A DNA stretch of 64,000 bases from Gemmataceae bacterium. Lineage in GTDB: Bacteria > Planctomycetota > Planctomycetia > Gemmatales > Gemmataceae. Shown piece after piece: positions 48,315 through 57,823 of the stretch. The stretch spans positions 55,443 through 119,442 of the forward strand of contig PLDW01000518.1 of the NCBI GenBank assembly GCA_003136315.1, in the 5' to 3' direction. The position numbers were made by a program, and so were the translations under genes. The notes beneath the pieces were generated by a model, which saw nothing but the letters and a program-made list of their open reading frames with translations, did no database searches and was not told the origin of the DNA. Position 1 is the first letter of the stretch. The number at the start of each line of letters is the position of its first letter.

Positions 48315-48935
48315 TCAGACCGCGCCGGAGCGCCGGTAGGTGTTCACGAGGACTCCGGATCGCAGGGCGCGGGTCTCGGCCAGAGTGAGTCTGGCGAGCG
48401 CGAACCCGTCAGAGAACAGCTTCTTGCCGGTCCCAAGCACGAGCGGGTAGACAGCGAGCCGGTACTCGTCGATCAGGTCGTGCTCGGCCAGCGTCCGGAT
48501 CAGCTCGGTGCTCCCCCACACACGAATCTCGCCGCCCGGCTCCGCACGGAGCTTCGCCACCGCAGCCGGCACGTCGGGGCCGAGAAGGCGCGAGTTCTTC
48601 CAGCCCACCTCTGTCAGCGTGCGGGACGCGACGTACTTGGGGATGCGGTTGTACCTCCTGGTCAGCTCCCCTTGCAGGCCCTCGGCGTTCTCGTCCCACA
48701 CGCCCCAGGCTCCGGCCCAGATCTCGTACGTCTTGCGGCCCAGCAGCAGCGCCTCGGTCCTGCTCTCCCACTCCAAGACGAGCTTCCCGCCCTCATCGGC
48801 CTTGTCCATCTGCTCGTCATACCCCATCATCCAGCCGCCGTGCTCGAAGCCGCCGTCGCGGTCCTCGTCCGGGCCGCCGCCCGCCTGGACGACGCCGTCG
48901 AGGGTGATGAACGCATGCACCACAATCCTGCTCAT
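48315..48935 (-). CDS. Dihydrofolate reductase/RibD C-terminal family protein
   Basis: MSRIVVHAFITLDGVVQAGGGPDEDRDGGFEHGGW...LLLGRKTYEIWAGAW...EIRVWGSTELIRTLAEHDLIDEYRLAVYPLVLGTGKKLF. Confidence 0.9.
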   Translation of the reverse strand: MSRIVVHAFITLDGVVQAGGGPDEDRDGGFEHGGWMMGYDEQMDKADEGGKLVLEWESRTEALLLGRKTYEIWAGAWGVWDENAEGLQGELTRRYNRIPKYVASRTLTEVGWKNSRLLGPDVPAAVAKLRAEPGGEIRVWGSTELIRTLAEHDLIDEYRLAVYPLVLGTGKKLFSDGFALARLTLAETRALRSGVLVNTYRRSGAV

Positions 48936-49227
48936 ATTCGGTTATCCTTAGTCTGGTTCGAGCTCTTGCCTTCTCCACGAACACCTAAATGATGAATGGA
49001 ACAAAGCCAAAATACTGAGCCCGCCCGAGCGTGACGCCGATTGGGTACACGCCTTTGAACTGCTTCAGGTCACTCCCATGCGGAGGTAGGTTACCGTCGA
49101 CTGGGGTGCCGGGGAAGGTCAGCAGGAAGGCGTGGAGGGCAACGTGAGTTGCGCGACTGACAGGCCGGAGGAGCGGGGAAAATCGCCTCGGCTCTGTTCG
49201 ACAGACATTCGTGAAACGAGATAACAG

Positions 49228-49314
49228 ACGTGTCTCTCGCGTTACGCTTGAAGTGTCTAAAGCGTGTCTCCCGCGTTACGCTTTCGCATGAGAGGCGTGT
49301 CTCTGGCGTTACGC
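49228..49314 (+). repeat. Three iteron-like repeats
   Basis: CGTGTCTCtcGCGTTACGC at 49228, 49262 and 49295, spaced 34 and 33 bp. Confidence 0.75.
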
Positions 49315-49474
49315 GGGAGGGGCCAGTTGCCACGGGCAATTCCTGGTAAGCCCTCCGTACTCCTGAAGTTTTTCCGGGGATCGCGAGGACAGTTCGGTTG
49401 CGCCAAAGAAGATCAACAAAGATCTCTGAATACAAAGGCGATGATCTGCCATCTGACAGAGTCAGAGAAAGCGA

Positions 49475-50776
49475 TCACCGGATGCTGCGAACGAGCCCCT
49501 CCGCCGGGGTATTGGGTTGAGTGTCAGGCGGGAAGACCGCCTCCGTCACCCGGCGGAGAACTTCCCCACTGTGGTCGACGAGGTCGTCCGACCGACTCGG
49601 TTCGGAACCGACGACCGAGAGTGGCCGGGGCTGACTTCGCTCACGGGTGCGGAGGTCGTGCCACCAGTCCGGGGCGGTCCGGCCAGATGAGACCGCCTCC
49701 CGCACGTTGTCGACGAGATAGGCTTGCGGGCTCCGTTTGAAGAACCCCGGGCCATACCGCTCCCGGGCCGCGAGGGTAATGTCGAGCCACTCACGGACGA
49801 CACGGTGCGGGGCGTCCGCCAGCAGCCGGCGGGCGGCGGCCGAATCGAAGCCGAGGGCCAGGAGGCCGTCCCAGAGTGGGGAATCGGCCTCCAGTCGAAT
49901 GGTCGGGGCCGATGGGTTCGAGAACCGCGGGCCGCGTGCGAGGACGATTGAGACAGATCGGTCCGGGCAGCGCTCGAATACTGCGGGGCTCTCGACCACC
50001 CCGATTGCTGCGAGGGTTGCAATCACCCGCTGGAGTTTCTGCCGCTGGTGACGCGGGGCGAGGGTCGGCGAGAACCCGAGGACATCGACCGCCAGGTGGC
50101 CGACATCGAACCTTGGGGTCTGTGCCCGCCTCTGGAAGATCTTGCTCACAAGCAGGAACAGCCGCCGGGCGGCTGGGTCGAGAGACCGATAGGTGTCGAG
50201 GTCGAACCGGAACTGACCGCCGAGAGGCCGGACCAGATCGAAGAACACCGGATCCCAGGCGACCCGCCACGCTCGCGACGAGTCCGGGTCAAGTGGCAGG
50301 CTGTAACTCAGGAATCCGAACCGCACCCGCCGGTGTTCCCCCCGGACCGGGTCGTAGAACGCATCGCTCGCGTAGCTCACCTGGGCCAGACGGTCGAGGG
50401 CGTCAGCAAACTGCTGGTACTGCCGGCCACCCCGGTTGGCGTGCTGATCGATGAGGCCAAGTCGCCGCAGGCAGTGGTGGGGTGTCGCGTGGAACTCCCC
50501 GTCGGGCTCCGGTTCCGCGCACGTCAGGGCGAGGAGCCCCCAGAGGTAGAACTCATCTCCCGGAGAGAGCCCAGCAGGGCAAGTGACCCGCACCGACGCT
50601 TTCCGGTAATGGCGGGACTTGTCCGCGAAGTAATACCCGGTCTCGAAGACCAGGTTCTCCTGGAGTGATTGCCCGGCATCGAGTGGGCAGAGGGCGTGCT
50701 CGACGAGTGTCAACTGGCCGAGTCCTGTTGAGGATCGGCGGGCCATCCCGTTCTGTGCTGTCGGTCGCCGCGGCAT
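49475..50776 (-). CDS. Plasmid replication initiator (RepA-like)
   Basis: ENLVFETGYYFADKSRHYRKASVRV...LSPGDEFYLWGLLALT...FGFLSYSLPLD...WDPVFFDLVRPLGGQFRFDLDTYRSLDPAARRLFLLVSKIF; next to iterons and parAB. Confidence 0.8.
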   Translation of the reverse strand: MPRRPTAQNGMARRSSTGLGQLTLVEHALCPLDAGQSLQENLVFETGYYFADKSRHYRKASVRVTCPAGLSPGDEFYLWGLLALTCAEPEPDGEFHATPHHCLRRLGLIDQHANRGGRQYQQFADALDRLAQVSYASDAFYDPVRGEHRRVRFGFLSYSLPLDPDSSRAWRVAWDPVFFDLVRPLGGQFRFDLDTYRSLDPAARRLFLLVSKIFQRRAQTPRFDVGHLAVDVLGFSPTLAPRHQRQKLQRVIATLAAIGVVESPAVFERCPDRSVSIVLARGPRFSNPSAPTIRLEADSPLWDGLLALGFDSAAARRLLADAPHRVVREWLDITLAARERYGPGFFKRSPQAYLVDNVREAVSSGRTAPDWWHDLRTRERSQPRPLSVVGSEPSRSDDLVDHSGEVLRRVTEAVFPPDTQPNTPAEGLVRSIR

Positions 50777-50798
50777 CCGCCCCCGTGGTTTAAGTGAG

Positions 50799-50960
50799 TT
50801 GAACCGAGGTAGCACGACCGGCCGACTCGGGAAACCGGATTTCGTTCCGGCCCGACCCGGATTTTCCTTGACGACCCTCTGGGCCGCGTGCGACCGTTCC
50901 CCGAGTCGGGCTCAACAGTTAGCCGGGAATTGCCCGTGGCAATCCGGTCCGGAGGGGGAT
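50799..50960 (+). promoter_or_regulatory. repA-parA intergenic control region with a 15 bp palindrome
   Basis: ATTGCCCGTGGCAAT at 50929-50943; second copy of region at 46808-46970. Confidence 0.6.
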
Positions 50961-51777
50961 GTCCACTACAACGGTTTGCTTCATCAACCAGAAAGGCGGG
51001 TGCGGGAAGTCAAGTTCCTGCTATCACCTCGGGGGAGCGCTCGCCGAGCGAGGACTCAACATCCTGCTCGTCGACGCCGACCCCCAGGGATCGCTCAGTC
51101 AGGCGTTCTTCGGCTCGGCCGCCGTCGAATCGCTGGCCGCTCGCGACACCCTCGCGGCCGTCTTCGACCAGAACTCCATCCTCATGCACCCAAGCCGACT
51201 CGCTGTTGCGACAGGGCTCGACCGGTTGAGCATGATCCGGGCAAACCAGTCCCTCGCTCCCCACAACCGGCCCGAGCCGGAGCGTGAGGGGCTGACCCAG
51301 TTCCTGCTCCGGGACGTCCTGGCGGATGTTCCCGGCTACGATCTCATTCTGATCGATTGTCCACCAAACCTCTACCTGGCGAGTTGGAACGCGATGCTCG
51401 CAGCCGACCACGTTGTCATTCCAGTCCCGCCTGAAGACTTCGGAGCGCAGGGGCTGCGGGTCGTCCACCAGGCCATCGAATTGGCCGCCCGGCTCAACCC
51501 ACGGTTGTCCCTCCTGGGCCATCTCGTGACCCGATTTGACGGCCGCCTGGCAGTCCACCGGGCCTACGAGCAGAAGCTCCGGGGGCTTTACCGGGAGACC
51601 GTGTTCGAGGCCGTCGTGCCCGAAGCTTCCGCGTTCAAGGTGGCCCTCGCGTGTCGGACACCTGTCACGGCCTACTCGCCTGCGTCGAAGGCCGCACGAA
51701 GCATGATTCAGGTCGGTGACGAACTGCTGGCCCGGATCTCTCTCGCCGGGAAAGCCAGCATCCGGAGCGTGGGTTAG
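50959..51777 (+). CDS. parA: ParA-family partition ATPase
   Basis: FINQKGGCGKSSSCYHLGGALAERGLNILLVDADPQGSLSQAF and DLILIDCPPNLYLASWNAMLAADHVVIPVPPEDF. Confidence 0.93.
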   Translation: MSTTTVCFINQKGGCGKSSSCYHLGGALAERGLNILLVDADPQGSLSQAFFGSAAVESLAARDTLAAVFDQNSILMHPSRLAVATGLDRLSMIRANQSLAPHNRPEPEREGLTQFLLRDVLADVPGYDLILIDCPPNLYLASWNAMLAADHVVIPVPPEDFGAQGLRVVHQAIELAARLNPRLSLLGHLVTRFDGRLAVHRAYEQKLRGLYRETVFEAVVPEASAFKVALACRTPVTAYSPASKAARSMIQVGDELLARISLAGKASIRSVG

Positions 51778-51779
51778 CG

Positions 51780-52694
51780 ATGGCGACCGTCCGGAACATC
51801 CTCGAAAGGGCCGGTTCAAACCTCGACGAATCGATGGGTGTGCGGGTCGTTGACCTCCGCCCAGCCCTCGCCCCGGTCCCCGATCCGCGAGACCTCGGCC
51901 GCCGGCCGCTCCGAAACGTCGGCCAGGTGGACGTGAACCAGGTGGTCCCTGACCCGGACCAGCCACGGGCCGAGTTCTCCGAGGAGGCCCTCGACCGGCT
52001 CGCCGACAGTATCCGGGAGCAAGGCCAACTCGCACCGATCCGTGTGCGGTGGTCGGGGCCACTTGAGAAGTGGGTGATTGTCGTCGGTGAGCGCCGGTGG
52101 CGGGCAACTCGCCGCGCCGGGTTGGAGACCATCGACTGTGTGTTCGTCGATGGAGATCTCTCCCGTGGCGAACTGCTGTCCCAGCAACTCATCGAGAACT
52201 TGCTCCGGGAAGACCTCCGGGCGATCGAGGAGGCCAAAGCCTTTCAACAACTCATGGACCTGAACGCCTGGACGGGGAAGGAACTTGCTGACGCCCTGCG
52301 GCTCCCGCCGTCGAAGGTCAGTCGGTCGCTCGCATTGCTCGACCTGCCAGAAGATCTCCAGGAGCGGGTCGAGACCGGGGAACTCGGTGCCCGGTCCGCT
52401 TACGAGATTGCGAAACTTCCCCACGACGATTCGCGCCGGGCGCTGGCCGATACCGTTCGTGAGCGGGGCCTCACATCCGAGGATGCCCGCAACGCGGTGC
52501 GGGTGAGGAAGGGCAGGGCCGCGCCCAAGGCCCGGATGAGCCGAGAACGATTCACCGCACCGGGTGGGGTGACAGTGACCGTTTCCGCCAGCCGCCTCCT
52601 TCTGGACGACGAGGTGCTGGCCGCATTGACCCACGCTCTGGGAATTGTCCGGAGTCGTTCCGGGGTCGGCAACGATCCATCAGAATCGCATTAG
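51780..52694 (+). CDS. parB: ParB-family partition protein
   Basis: VNQVVPDPDQPRAEFSEEALDRLADSIREQGQLAPIRVRW...VIVVGERRWRATRRAGLETIDCV...LIENLLREDLRAIEEAKAFQQLMD. Confidence 0.94.
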   Translation: MATVRNILERAGSNLDESMGVRVVDLRPALAPVPDPRDLGRRPLRNVGQVDVNQVVPDPDQPRAEFSEEALDRLADSIREQGQLAPIRVRWSGPLEKWVIVVGERRWRATRRAGLETIDCVFVDGDLSRGELLSQQLIENLLREDLRAIEEAKAFQQLMDLNAWTGKELADALRLPPSKVSRSLALLDLPEDLQERVETGELGARSAYEIAKLPHDDSRRALADTVRERGLTSEDARNAVRVRKGRAAPKARMSRERFTAPGGVTVTVSASRLLLDDEVLAALTHALGIVRSRSGVGNDPSESH

Positions 52695-52803
52695 ATTCCC
52701 GCAATTGGCCCCAAACGGGATTTTCTCTCCGAGTCCAGGCTTTCCCCCCGCCGGACTCAGGTTCGTTGTCATGCGGAGCATCCCCCGCCTCCCCCGAACG
52801 GCG

Positions 52804-53185
52804 AAGCGCCGGCATTTCCGCGTTGCGGAAGATGCCGCTGTGTTGCTGGGAATTGCCCCGCTCCATTCCCGCGTTGCGGGAGATGGAGCCACCCCGCCCC
52901 ACGCTCGCCTCTCGAATTCCCGCTTCGCGGGAGATGTTCGGCTCCCTCCCCCGAGTGGTCGGTCAACCGACTGGGCTCTCCGGTCGCTCCCCTTGCAGGG
53001 AGCCCGCCAGGCTCCCCCACACCCTCCACCACCGCCCCCCTTCGAGCCTGTCATGCTCCCTGCCGCGCTCCGCTCCCTCCGATCCCAGCCGGTTGACCGG
53101 CCGTCTTCGCTTTCTGCATGAGGGGCGGGTCTCCACTGCGTTTTGAAAGACACCGCCCCTCACGCAGAAAGCTTGTGGGCTGGGG
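52804..53185 (+). repeat. 382 bp direct repeat, copy 1
   Basis: Constant offset of 1272 bp to copy 2, only a few mismatches seen. Confidence 0.95.
53110..53171 (+). terminator. Long hairpin, terminator-like, inside the 382 bp repeat
   Basis: CTTTCTGC.TGAGGGGCGG ... CCGCCCCTCA.GCAGAAAG. Confidence 0.5.
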
Positions 53186-53223
53186 CCACATCGCACCGGT
53201 CGGTAACAGGGGGCTGAAAGATT

Positions 53224-53994
53224 ATGGCATCGGCAAATTTGGATTACTTGCGACGCTGTGACTCGTTTACCGTCGGGCCGTTCATGTTCGCCCGGTTCGA
53301 GACCAACCCAAACGAGCACCCTGACACGCGACTGTGCTGGAGCAGTCGGAGGGGGTACTACCTCGTCGGCATCGTCAACGAATGCTTCTGGGAGCAAGAC
53401 CCGGCCGAAGTCTCGAAACCGCTCGTCGTCGTGAGTGATATCTGGGGGAGAGTTCTTCTCATGAACGAATTCGCCTCGCTCGAACAAGCCGAGCGTGCCA
53501 TGTTGCGTTCACGCGAGACGGGCTCATCGTCGGAATCGGATTACCGACCGACCAGGGAGGGTCTTAATACCCGGAGGACTGCGACACAGGACCACCGAGA
53601 CGAGAAGATGGAGCGAGGCGGAGGTAGTGAGGACGCACGGGAATTACTGACCCGTTACAAAGGGAAGGTCTACCGCGTGGTGTTCGGGCCGCCGTGCTTC
53701 GTCGAACAACGCAACGGGGCGTTGTTGGGCACCGGGATGCCGAGTATCGAATTGGCCGACCCCGAAACCGGTGTGCCGCTCCACGGCCTGACCTTCGACA
53801 TTCCCGAGGCACCGCTACGGCCGGGTCAGGTGCTCGTTGGGGGCCGGGAAGAAGGCCTCCAGGCCCTCACAGAAGCGGGGGTCGTCCGCTTCACAGGGGC
53901 CTATTACCGCTCCAAGCGGTTCTTGGCGACGTTCGCAGTGTGTGACCTCCTCGTCGGCCCCTTCCGCCGACGCACCCCGACGGCGCTCCGCTGA
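53224..53994 (+). CDS. Hypothetical protein
   Basis: Coding-like ORF bracketed by the 382 bp repeats. Confidence 0.6.
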   Translation: MASANLDYLRRCDSFTVGPFMFARFETNPNEHPDTRLCWSSRRGYYLVGIVNECFWEQDPAEVSKPLVVVSDIWGRVLLMNEFASLEQAERAMLRSRETGSSSESDYRPTREGLNTRRTATQDHRDEKMERGGGSEDARELLTRYKGKVYRVVFGPPCFVEQRNGALLGTGMPSIELADPETGVPLHGLTFDIPEAPLRPGQVLVGGREEGLQALTEAGVVRFTGAYYRSKRFLATFAVCDLLVGPFRRRTPTALR

Positions 53995-54075
53995 CCGTCA
54001 TCGCTTGCCTCGCCCGGGTAGTTCGGCCACCCTCCTCGCCCGATTCCGCCGCTGAGGTCGGGGGTTTTTGCTCCA

Positions 54076-54457
54076 AAGCGCCGGCATTTCCGCGTTGCGG
54101 AAGATGCCGCTGTGTTGCTGGGAATTGCCCCGCTCCATTCCCGCGTTGCGGGAGATGGAGCCACCCCGCCCCACGCTCGCCTCTCGAATTCCCGCTTCGC
54201 GGGAGATGTTCGGCTCCCTCCCCCGAGTGGTCGGTCAACCGACTGGGCTCTCCGGTCGCTCCCCTTGCAGGGAGCCCGCCAGGCTCCCCCACACCCTCCA
54301 CCACCGCCCCCCTTCGAGCCTGTCATGCTCCCTGCCGCGCTCCGCTCCCTCCGATCCCAGCCGGTTGACCGGCCGTCTGCGCTTTCTGCATGAGGGGCGG
54401 GTCTCCACTGCGTTTCGAAAGACCCCGCCCCTCACGCAGAAAGCTTGTGGGGTGGGG
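54076..54457 (+). repeat. 382 bp direct repeat, copy 2
   Basis: See copy 1. Confidence 0.95.
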
Positions 54458-54516
54458 GTCTGTGGATGAACGCAATGCTCCGGGAACACCCCGGGGCACA
54501 ACCTATCGGAGGACAC

Positions 54517-55104
54517 ATGGAGACGAACGCAACACCGACCTACTACGGTTGCGCGAACTATGAGACCTGGGCCGTGAACCTGTGGCTATCGAACGATGCC
54601 ACGAGCTATTCGCACTGGACTGAGCGAACACGCGAGATTCTGGCCGAATCCGGCATAATCGAAGACAATCGCTCCGCAGTCGGGCAGCTTGCCGACGCAC
54701 TCCGCGAAGCCATCAATGACGAATACCACACGGAGGGCGCGGGCCTGATATCGGACCTGCTGACCGCGGCTCTGAGCAAGGTCGATTGGCACGAAATCGC
54801 ACAGTCGTTTATCGACGACGTCTCACTAACACCCACCGGGAAGGTTGTTCCGCTGGGCCTGGTGGTTGCCACCCCTGGAGTGTTGGCAGAACTGACGGAG
54901 GAAGACCGACTCGGGGCATTGGCACGGCATGCCCGCGGGGACTGGGGGGACGTGGACGCAGAGGATTGGGCGGAGAACGAATTGTCCCTCAACGAGGGCT
55001 TTCGACTCCTCTCGGCTTACCACTCCGCAGGTGGTGTCAAATTCTGGATTATCACGGAGGCCGACCGCTCCATCACGACCATGCTGCTCCCGATTGAATA
55101 CTGA
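54517..55104 (+). CDS. Hypothetical, phage/plasmid-type NYETW protein
   Basis: METNATPTYYGCANYETWAVNLWLSNDATSYSHWTERTREIL; conserved-looking NYETW..NLWLSND motif. Confidence 0.7.
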   Translation: METNATPTYYGCANYETWAVNLWLSNDATSYSHWTERTREILAESGIIEDNRSAVGQLADALREAINDEYHTEGAGLISDLLTAALSKVDWHEIAQSFIDDVSLTPTGKVVPLGLVVATPGVLAELTEEDRLGALARHARGDWGDVDAEDWAENELSLNEGFRLLSAYHSAGGVKFWIITEADRSITTMLLPIEY

Positions 55105-55173
55105 GCGGATTGATTGGATGAACCCAAGCCCGGGTGGTGATGACCCGGGCTTCTCAGACTTGTTAGAGGGACT

Positions 55174-56188
55174 ATGAAACGACTGGATTGCAACTGTCAC
55201 GCACTTCTCAAAAGCCACAGCCACCCACTCAACCCGCCGACGGCCGCTCACTTCCCGCATGAGGAGACCGTCTCTCGGTTCGCGAAGCGTGTCCGCTCTC
55301 ACCCGGCTGGGGAGTTCACACTTGGCCATAACCACCTCAACCCGAGCGAGCGGCCGGACTCTGTGCTGAAATCGCATTATCGGCAGTATTCGGCGGTTCA
55401 AGGCGACCACGACATTCTCTCTGTTGCGGTCGTGCCGGTGACCGCTGAGGAACTTGACAGCTGGCCCGGCCAAGACGCGACCGGTGGGAGTGACCACCTG
55501 GTCGCCCTCGCGGACGCCGCGGGCAAGCTCCTGCTGTTCGATTGCTACACGCAGGCCGGGGCGGAGCAGGTGATGGAGAAGGCCGCACGCGCGACGACCG
55601 AATGGACCACTGCACAGGGTCGAAATCCGCTCTCGCCCGAGTCCGGAGAATTCATCGCTGGCTACCCGCTCACCAAGGAGGAACTCCGCCTGCTCGCCAT
55701 CCACTGGGCAACACTTCATATCGACAATGCGGCATGGTGCGTTCTCGCCGCGACGGTCGGGACCACTGAACTCGGGGTCGCGGATTACACAGGAACCCGC
55801 TTGGATCTTATCGCCGGCATCCTCGGGGATGAGGCGATCGAGGCCGCTTACTTCGCGGCTGAGGAGCGTATCCGAGAAAGGCTAGTACTACAGCGCAGCG
55901 GCCATGAACCCCTTCCGCAAACGCCATGAAAACGGCCTAGGAAACCGCAATTCTGAAGGATATCAGACCGACTCGGCGAGTGATGTCTAGTACTGCTTCC
56001 TAGCTGGCATCGACGCAACTTCTTATCTTGCTAGTGGTTAGTGACAAGCGTTGAAGGCTGCGTGCGGCTGCGCTGTAGTACTAGGCGACGAACTGTGGAC
56101 AGCATTCCGGGAGCGAAAACCGGTCCTACGCGAGCGGATGGATGCCGACCAAATGGCGACCACAGAGTCTGAGACGGAAGGGTCTTGA
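55174..56188 (+). pseudogene. Hypothetical gene interrupted by a MITE
   Basis: Exact removal of 55885-56083 gives an 816 nt frame with junction AGG CTA GGC GAC GAA CTG (ERIRERL/GDELWTAFRERKPVLRERMDADQM...). Confidence 0.8.
55883..56083. mobile_element. MITE with perfect terminal inverted repeats and TA duplication
   Basis: ctagtactacagcgcagc (55882-55899) and gctgcgctgtagtactag (56067-56084); TA at both ends. Confidence 0.88.
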
Positions 56189-56201
56189 GTGACCGCCTGA
56201 G

Positions 56202-57068
56202 ATGCAGGTGGTGGACGCGGCGGCCGGGGCCATTCCGGCCGTCGTTGAGACAAACGACGGTATTCCCTATTCCTTGATGAGGCTTATGCACTTTCTGGTG
56301 ACCGTTTTTGGCGAAGATGTGGACCGGCAACTTGCACCCTACCAGGAGAACAACTTCGGAACCTGTCCCGAGACCTATCTGGAGTTTTACGACGTGGAGG
56401 AGGAATTCCGGGAAGAATTCCGAAGTGGACGGTTCGGCACGACCGGGCTTGGGTGGTTCCACCCGATTCGTCTCCTGAAACTCGTCCGCAGCACTTTCAT
56501 GGCGTTCGACAGCGACATGGCCGAGGCACACTCCGGTCTGCGGGACGAGCGGACCGGGCGTTACGGCGACTGGTGGAACCCGAATTCGGAATATGACTTT
56601 TATGAAGTCGGTGGACGGTGGGCCAGCCACCTGATTCTCCGTGGCGAGCGAATCGGGCAACTCTGGACACCCGCGGCTCGCACGCCCCAAGCCGGTCCCT
56701 GTCGGGCCGACCAGGCGAGAAAGGGAGACATCGACTTTCGGGCGATGGGGTGGGAATGCCACAACCGGTTTCTCGACGCCTGGGATGAGTTGGAGCGGAC
56801 GGGGCGGACGAGCGACCGTTGGGCCAAGTGGAATCGCCGCATCCCGGAGAGCATCACGACCCGAGAGCAATTGGCGGCTTACGCCCTCAAACGGTACCGA
56901 GTCAGCGCTCCGGACGCGGTTGTGTTCGAGGGTGAGTGGACTGGCCCGTGGTGGGACAAGGACGACCTGACGGAAGAAGCGGCGGACCGGTGGGACGCCT
57001 GGTATGCCGCCCTCCTGGCGTCACTCTCCGATGAGACGCTTGTGACCGTTGTCGATTGCCACACCTGA
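56202..57068 (+). CDS. Hypothetical protein
   Basis: Coding-like ORF, e.g. EYDFYEVGGRWASHLILRGE...FLDAWDELERTGRTSDRWAKW. Confidence 0.65.
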   Translation: MQVVDAAAGAIPAVVETNDGIPYSLMRLMHFLVTVFGEDVDRQLAPYQENNFGTCPETYLEFYDVEEEFREEFRSGRFGTTGLGWFHPIRLLKLVRSTFMAFDSDMAEAHSGLRDERTGRYGDWWNPNSEYDFYEVGGRWASHLILRGERIGQLWTPAARTPQAGPCRADQARKGDIDFRAMGWECHNRFLDAWDELERTGRTSDRWAKWNRRIPESITTREQLAAYALKRYRVSAPDAVVFEGEWTGPWWDKDDLTEEAADRWDAWYAALLASLSDETLVTVVDCHT

Positions 57069-57180
57069 AGCCTTGGGACAATCTGCCGTGTGCCGCAGGA
57101 GAGTGCCGGCACACGGCACGCTGTCGGAGGCGCGTGGCAATTCCCGTCACGGTTCTGGGTGAATCGGGGGAAGCGGTCTC

Positions 57181-57611
57181 GGCCGGGATTTCCGCAGGGC
57201 AGTGCCCCACGGAGAATCCCGGCCTCGTGCCCCACCCGGCATTCCCCGGTGCTTTGCACCAGGGAGATGCCACCGCGGAATTCCCGACCGCGTTGCGGTC
57301 AGGACATTCCGCCCACCACTCCGGTTTTTTCCCGCCGCCCTGGCGGGCGGCTCGGGCCGTGTCCTGAACGGACACCGGCCATTGAGATGGGCCAGGACGG
57401 GCGATGCTGGGGCGCGGAGGATGCAGCCCTTCGGGCCTCGGACCGCAGGGAGCAGTCGCGGATCGTGGCCCCGCGGAACGCTTCGCCCCAGGCCGACCGC
57501 ACTTGCGGTCTGTTGGCTCATTCCCGATCGGCGGGATCATCGCAAGACCGCGTTGAAGGCCCATCTGGGTGCTCTCTCTCTCACGATCCCGCCGGTTGGC
57601 GGGATCGTCTG
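57181..57611. other. Hairpin-rich intergenic region
   Basis: GGCCGGGATT...AATCCCGGCC, GGCATTCCCCGGTGC ttt GCACCAGGGAGATGCC, ACGATCCCGCC ggtt GGCGGGATCGT. Confidence 0.6.
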
Positions 57612-57823
57612 GTCCCCAGGGACGGAGCGAATTGTTACCGTGCGGCTGCCGGGGTACATTCAATTGGATTCAGAACGTCTGCCACCATCGTTCTATGGAG
57701 AGCACGTGGTTCGCATGTTTCGCGTGAACGGCGGCGGACGAGTCGTTGCGAACGGATGCCGGGTGTGTCAAGAAGGACAGGGGGAATCGGAGGCCGATCC
57801 GATTCCACCTGCCTGGGGGCCTG

